NCBI GenBank assembly: GCA_016784425.1
Contig: JADHUQ010000095.1
Span: 1 to 8,917, forward strand
DNA length: 8,917 nucleotides
DNA from: Candidatus Delongbacteria bacterium
GTDB lineage: Bacteria; CAIWAD01; BS150m-G50
Direction of reading: 5' to 3'
Under the pieces are notes generated by a model that was not told the DNA's origin, made no database searches, and worked only from the letters and a program-made list of their open reading frames with translations. The position numbers were made by a program, and so were the translations under genes. Shown in pieces: positions 5,974-8,917 of the stretch; the stretch's first letter is position 1; every line of letters begins with the position of its first letter.

Positions 5974-6723
5974 ATGTTGAATCGATTTGGATTACTAAGC
6001 TGCGGGCTGGCGCTGCTGTTTGTACTACAGGCTGGTACCGGATGCGCCGGTGTTTCCAATGAACCGGTAAAAGGGAATGGTATTGCAGGCGAACGCTGGA
6101 TTGAATGCGGTGAATTCAGTCGTGTGCAGTTGAATGGCACAGTTGATGTTAAACTCCAACAATGTCCCAACACCTCTGTCGTCATTAAGGGCGATGATAA
6201 TCTTCTCGATCTGATTGATTGTGTTCTACAAAATGGCACTTTGATGATCGACAATGACGAACAGCTGCAACCAAAGCTGGGACTGCTGATAGAGATCTGC
6301 ACTCCGGTACTGAACGCTGTCACCCTGAGCGGCGCAGCCGATCTGACCGCGCTAGACCTGGCGTGTGGACAGCTGGAGCTGATTCTGAACGGTGTCGGGG
6401 ACATTAACCTCTCCGGAAAGATCGACAACCTGCAGGTGGGGCTCTCCGGAGTTGGTGACCTGAATCTTACCGGTAAAGCAGGCACAATGGATGCTGCTCT
6501 AAGTGGTGTTGGCGATCTCAATGCCGCCGACCTGGTGACTGAGAGTGTCACTGTCAATCTAAGTGGTGTCGGAGATGCGGTTGTCCATCCGCTCTCCTCG
6601 CTTGACGCCAGTGTTAGCGGTGTTGATGATATCATTTTCCACGGTAATCCCACAAAGCTATCAAAACAGGTTTCCGGTGCAGGTGAAATCATCCACCGCA
6701 ACAAGCCCGATACAGAACGTTAG
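5974..6723 (+). CDS. Exported DUF2807 (GIN domain) protein, probable lipoprotein; tandem paralogue
   Basis: This 249-residue paralogue follows the gene at 5119, with AGAGGA at 5962-5967 as Shine-Dalgarno six bases from the ATG. Instead of a membrane helix it has a cleavable signal sequence, MLNRFGLLSCGLALLFVLQA, followed by GTGC at 21-24. Cys24 may be lipidated, but the lipobox is imperfect (no Leu at -3), so ordinary signal-peptidase cleavage is possible. The GIN domain begins at VKGNGIAGE (32-40) and has the same seven rungs with the same 20-19-19-20-18-19 spacing as the upstream copy. By hand alignment from the SGAAD rung onward, 90 of 125 residues are identical (72%). One rung reads SGVDD instead of SGVGD. 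Cys64, Cys109 and Cys131 correspond to the three cysteines of the first copy, and Cys45 and Cys83 are extra. Function is unknown; an envelope binding or structural role is plausible. The PDZ protein gene starts 41 nt after this stop. Confidence 0.9.
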   Translation: MLNRFGLLSCGLALLFVLQAGTGCAGVSNEPVKGNGIAGERWIECGEFSRVQLNGTVDVKLQQCPNTSVVIKGDDNLLDLIDCVLQNGTLMIDNDEQLQPKLGLLIEICTPVLNAVTLSGAADLTALDLACGQLELILNGVGDINLSGKIDNLQVGLSGVGDLNLTGKAGTMDAALSGVGDLNAADLVTESVTVNLSGVGDAVVHPLSSLDASVSGVDDIIFHGNPTKLSKQVSGAGEIIHRNKPDTER

Positions 6724-6764
6724 ATATTCGTTACCAAACTCAACAAAAGCATATGAGGACCACC

Positions 6765-8012
6765 ATGAAAAAAGTTTTCGCACTTCTGATGCTCGGACTA
6801 CTGGTTGCAGTACTCCTCCCCAAAGAGGACAGCTCTGCTGCTGAAAAGAGTGAACTCAACCTGGAAATCGAGCAAGCCATGCAGGAGGTCTCGACTGAGA
6901 TCGAAGCAGCCATGCAGGAGCTTGAGATGGAACTCAGTTCAGAACCTGATCTCAACATCATGCTCGGACTGAAAAGCAAAGATCCCCGTTCCCCCAAAAT
7001 GGGTGTCTATCTCTCCGACCTCACCTTCAAACGAGCCTGGGAAATGCACTATCCCTACTGTCACGGTGTACTCATCACCGGAACCACCAGTGATGGTGCT
7101 GCCCGGAAGGCAGGGTTGATGGACGAAGACATTGTGGTTGAATTCGACAATACACCGGTGCGTCACGAAGACCATCTGGTTTCGCTTATCACCAGCCACG
7201 CGGTCGGTGATCAGGTACCGGTCAAGTTCTTCCGTTTTGGTGAGGAAAAAACCACGATGATGGTACTGCAAACAGCCTCCGGGGATATCACTGCTATCGA
7301 TGAGATTGAAATCACCGATGAATTCGAACCTGTGAAGGAGAAACCTCGCGCAGGTGTTGGTTATGGTGGTGGTAGTTGGTACCCGGTCTGGTATACCCCC
7401 GATTTCACAGACATAAATCAGGTCCTGGCAGGTCTGGAATTCCGCGAACTGCGTGAAGAGGGAATCCTGCTAAACGGTGGCGGTGGAAAAGGCAACATCG
7501 GTAACGGCTGGATGCTGGGCGGTATGGGCGCCGGCTATAAAATGGATCGTTCCATCAACACCCAGGTTGGTCCCAACAATGACATCAATGTCATCCGCCG
7601 CATGCGTTACAGTTTTGGTTATGGCGGCGTAACCCTGGATAAGCGTCTCCCACTTCTACGCAAAGTCACCCCTTCCATCGGTTTCATGCTGGGATGGGGT
7701 GGTGTCAACCTGGAAATCGATCAGACCCAGGGTGATTATAATTGGGAACATTTTGACGATATGATGAACGACAGCTACAACAGTCACCTGGAACTGCACA
7801 AGAACTATATCCTCTTCCAGCCGAAAGCAACCGTGTTGTGGCGTTTCACCGACTGGCTCGGTATCCAGGTTGAGGGGGGTTATCTCTTCAGCTATTCCTG
7901 GAATACCGGTTGGGATACCAAGGTTGTAAACGACAATTTCGAAGTAGCGGAATCACCAGAAACTTCCCTCGATGGTTATACTATCACCATCGGCCCCTGG
8001 TTCGGTTTCTAA
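6765..8012 (+). CDS. Exported PDZ-domain protein with predicted C-terminal beta-barrel
   Basis: The start at 6765 is preferred over the in-frame ATG at 6753 because GAGGA (6755-6759) sits five bases before it and MKKVFALLMLGLLVAVLLP is a proper signal sequence. The product is 415 residues. Residues 30-57 hold two 11-residue repeats beginning IEQAMQE and IEAAMQE, a likely short coiled coil. Residues about 78-170 are a PDZ domain (MGVYLSD, GAARKAGLMDEDIVVEFD, VKFFRFGE), of the kind that binds C-terminal or exposed peptide segments in periplasmic proteins. There is no protease or peptidase domain. Residues about 230-415 alternate aromatic/glycine strands (GWMLGGMGAGY, YSFGYGGVTLD, IGFMLGWGGVNLEI, GIQVEGGYLFSYSW) and end in Phe, as outer-membrane beta-barrels do. 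A Gly/Tyr/Trp/Pro-rich linker lies at 196-213. The inference is an outer-membrane protein with a periplasmic PDZ module acting with the two GIN proteins. It is the last gene of the operon, before a strong terminator. Confidence 0.85.
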   Translation: MKKVFALLMLGLLVAVLLPKEDSSAAEKSELNLEIEQAMQEVSTEIEAAMQELEMELSSEPDLNIMLGLKSKDPRSPKMGVYLSDLTFKRAWEMHYPYCHGVLITGTTSDGAARKAGLMDEDIVVEFDNTPVRHEDHLVSLITSHAVGDQVPVKFFRFGEEKTTMMVLQTASGDITAIDEIEITDEFEPVKEKPRAGVGYGGGSWYPVWYTPDFTDINQVLAGLEFRELREEGILLNGGGGKGNIGNGWMLGGMGAGYKMDRSINTQVGPNNDINVIRRMRYSFGYGGVTLDKRLPLLRKVTPSIGFMLGWGGVNLEIDQTQGDYNWEHFDDMMNDSYNSHLELHKNYILFQPKATVLWRFTDWLGIQVEGGYLFSYSWNTGWDTKVVNDNFEVAESPETSLDGYTITIGPWFGF

Positions 8013-8023
8013 ACAGCAGATAG

Positions 8024-8066
8024 CGGTGGAGACTGTCCCCGAGCGACTGTCTCCACCGTTTCTTTT
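8024..8066 (+). terminator. Intrinsic (rho-independent) terminator of the GIN/PDZ operon
   Basis: CGGTGGAGAC (8024-8033) pairs perfectly with GTCTCCACCG (8049-8058). After a T:T mismatch, GTC (8035-8037) pairs with GAC (8045-8047) around a seven-base loop. The stem is followed at once by TTTCTTTT (8059-8066). It begins 12 bases after the stop at 8012, which marks the end of the transcription unit and separates it from the gene at 8144. Confidence 0.9.
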
Positions 8067-8101
8067 GCTTCCCATGAGACCTTTTGATATCATTTGGCAG
8101 C

Positions 8102-8118
8102 ATGAGCCTGAAGCTCAT
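8102..8118 (+). promoter_or_regulatory. Small inverted repeat upstream of the DUF4390/kinase genes
   Basis: ATGAGC (8102-8107) and GCTCAT (8113-8118) are exact reverse complements around CTGAA, 26 bases before the ATG at 8144. This could be an operator for the downstream pair or a short hairpin in its leader. The 77 bases between the terminator and the ATG must contain the promoter if the pair is transcribed separately, but no clear -35/-10 pair is visible. Confidence 0.3.
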
Positions 8119-8143
8119 TTAATGATCACCAGCTGAGCAGCAG

Positions 8144-8716
8144 ATGTTTGAAGCGTTATCCCAGACCTTGGCCGCCTGGGTTATTGCGGCAGGATCGGTG
8201 TTTGTTTCACCCGAGTCCAGTACGGAAGTCGATTTCAGCCAGCCTACACTCACACTGGAAGAGAACCGAATAGTGCTTTCAGTGGAGCTGGTCGACTGGC
8301 ATACGGAAGAGATGGATCGTATCCTGGAATCGGGGCAGACCCTGACCATCCATTTCGATCTCGATGTCTACCAGGAACGGGAGCAAGCCCCGTATAACAG
8401 CTACTCCTTCGACCATGCCATCACCATGGATCTGATCGATCAGACCTATCACATCAACTGCAGTGAGCAGGAGTTGGAATACCAGACAACAACCCTGAAT
8501 GAAATGCGCAACCATGCCGGTTCTCTCCGCTCCTTTAATCTGCTTGACCTGAACGAACTGCAGGGGGACACCTCCTTTGTCTTTGAGCTGCGCGCCCACC
8601 TCGAAAACATAGATCTGCCCGGGTTGATGAACGATTTCGACATGATGCGCTACTGGCGGGGCAAAATTCCGAGGCTGGAATCTCCCAGCTTCAAGCGCTC
8701 GGACTTCCTCTTATGA
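8144..8716 (+). CDS. DUF4390-like exported protein
   Basis: The product is 190 residues. A short hydrophobic N-terminus (LAAWVIAAGSVFVSP, about 9-23) suggests export or membrane attachment, though it lacks basic residues and is a weak signal peptide. NRIVLSVELVDWHTEEMDRILESG (41-64, given here as overlapping segments NRIVLSVELV and DWHTEEMDRILESG), LTIHFDLDVYQERE (67-80) and the conserved WRGKIP near the C-terminus match the general pattern of the DUF4390 family, whose biochemical role is not established. In several bacteria DUF4390 genes sit directly before NtrY-like sensor kinases. The same layout is seen here: the stop overlaps the next start as ATGA (8713-8716), indicating translational coupling. 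There is no recognisable Shine-Dalgarno before 8144, but an in-frame stop at 8123-8125 excludes a longer product. A periplasmic accessory role for the kinase is an inference from the neighbourhood. Confidence 0.65.
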   Translation: MFEALSQTLAAWVIAAGSVFVSPESSTEVDFSQPTLTLEENRIVLSVELVDWHTEEMDRILESGQTLTIHFDLDVYQEREQAPYNSYSFDHAITMDLIDQTYHINCSEQELEYQTTTLNEMRNHAGSLRSFNLLDLNELQGDTSFVFELRAHLENIDLPGLMNDFDMMRYWRGKIPRLESPSFKRSDFLL

Positions 8717-8917
8717 AGTACCGCCTGCCTTCACTACGGGTTCAGATCCTGGTGCTGGTACTGGCACTTCTCACCGCAGCCCTGCTCTTCATCCGCAGTT
8801 TTTTCATCTATGGTTTTGAGAGCTTCCAGGAGGAGTTGCACACCGAGGAGCTCAAGGAATCGATCACTACGATGTATCACGACATCTGTGAGTTGATCCC
8901 CCCGGAACAAGAGGAAG
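8713..8917 (+). CDS. Membrane protein, probable sensor histidine kinase N-terminus (partial)
   Basis: Sixty-eight codons are visible before the window ends. The product starts MKYRLPSLRVQ, followed by a transmembrane helix (ILVLVLALLTAALLFIRSFF, about 12-31), then an acidic, helical extracytoplasmic segment (FQEELHTEELKE and onward). Basic residues before the helix give N-in topology. This is the typical beginning of a two-component sensor kinase with a periplasmic sensor region. The histidine kinase assignment rests mostly on the DUF4390 partner, whose coding sequence it overlaps by four bases. No HAMP, DHp or ATPase domain is within the window. It could be another kind of membrane receptor. 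Confidence 0.55.
   Translation, partial: MKYRLPSLRVQILVLVLALLTAALLFIRSFFIYGFESFQEELHTEELKESITTMYHDICELIPPEQEE

Noticed and set aside
5952..6704. 250-codon minus-strand open frame opposite the second GIN gene
   Set aside because: Shadow of the repetitive SGVGD-coding sequence: the antisense of such repeats lacks stops. It is Ser/Pro/Thr-rich without any domain, and the plus-strand gene is certain.
6753..6764. ATG at 6753 as start of the PDZ protein
   Set aside because: The GAGGA Shine-Dalgarno lies inside the extra four codons and is correctly spaced for the ATG at 6765.

Overview
The window looks like a chromosomal segment from a Gram-negative bacterium of the Fibrobacteres-Chlorobi-Bacteroidetes (FCB) superphylum or an allied candidate phylum. 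The main clue is the large protein at 1382-3772, which ends in a PNPFN-type C-terminal domain like the type A sorting signals of the type IX secretion system (T9SS). Most of the other products are envelope proteins, and base composition is close to 50% GC by eye. The exact phylum cannot be fixed from this sequence. I see no tRNA, rRNA, CRISPR array, transposase or phage gene.

Left part (1-4642): an incomplete secreted protein with a pre-peptidase C-terminal (PPC)-like domain runs leftward off the window (546 to 1, minus strand). An 835-bp divergent intergenic region follows, with no convincing gene but with several strong inverted repeats clustered at 895-1109. Rightward come a 796-residue secreted T9SS-type protein of unknown function and, 33 nt later, mutM/fpg, the DNA repair glycosylase for oxidised purines. 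Fpg is the only clear housekeeping gene here.

Middle (4643-5118): a 476-bp AT-rich intergenic region with a REP-like palindrome, a candidate promoter, and further inverted repeats.

Right part (5119-8012): three closely spaced rightward genes that probably form one operon, closed by a strong intrinsic terminator at 8024-8066. The first two are tandem paralogues of the DUF2807/GIN beta-solenoid family, one anchored by a transmembrane helix and one exported, possibly as a lipoprotein. The third is an exported protein with a short coiled-coil-like segment, a PDZ domain and a glycine- and aromatic-rich C-terminal half that looks like an outer-membrane beta-barrel. Together they suggest an uncharacterised envelope system, which is the most interesting content of the window.

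Right edge (8144-8917): a DUF4390-like exported protein overlaps by 4 nt (ATGA) the start of a membrane protein that is probably a sensor histidine kinase of the NtrY type. It is truncated by the window end.
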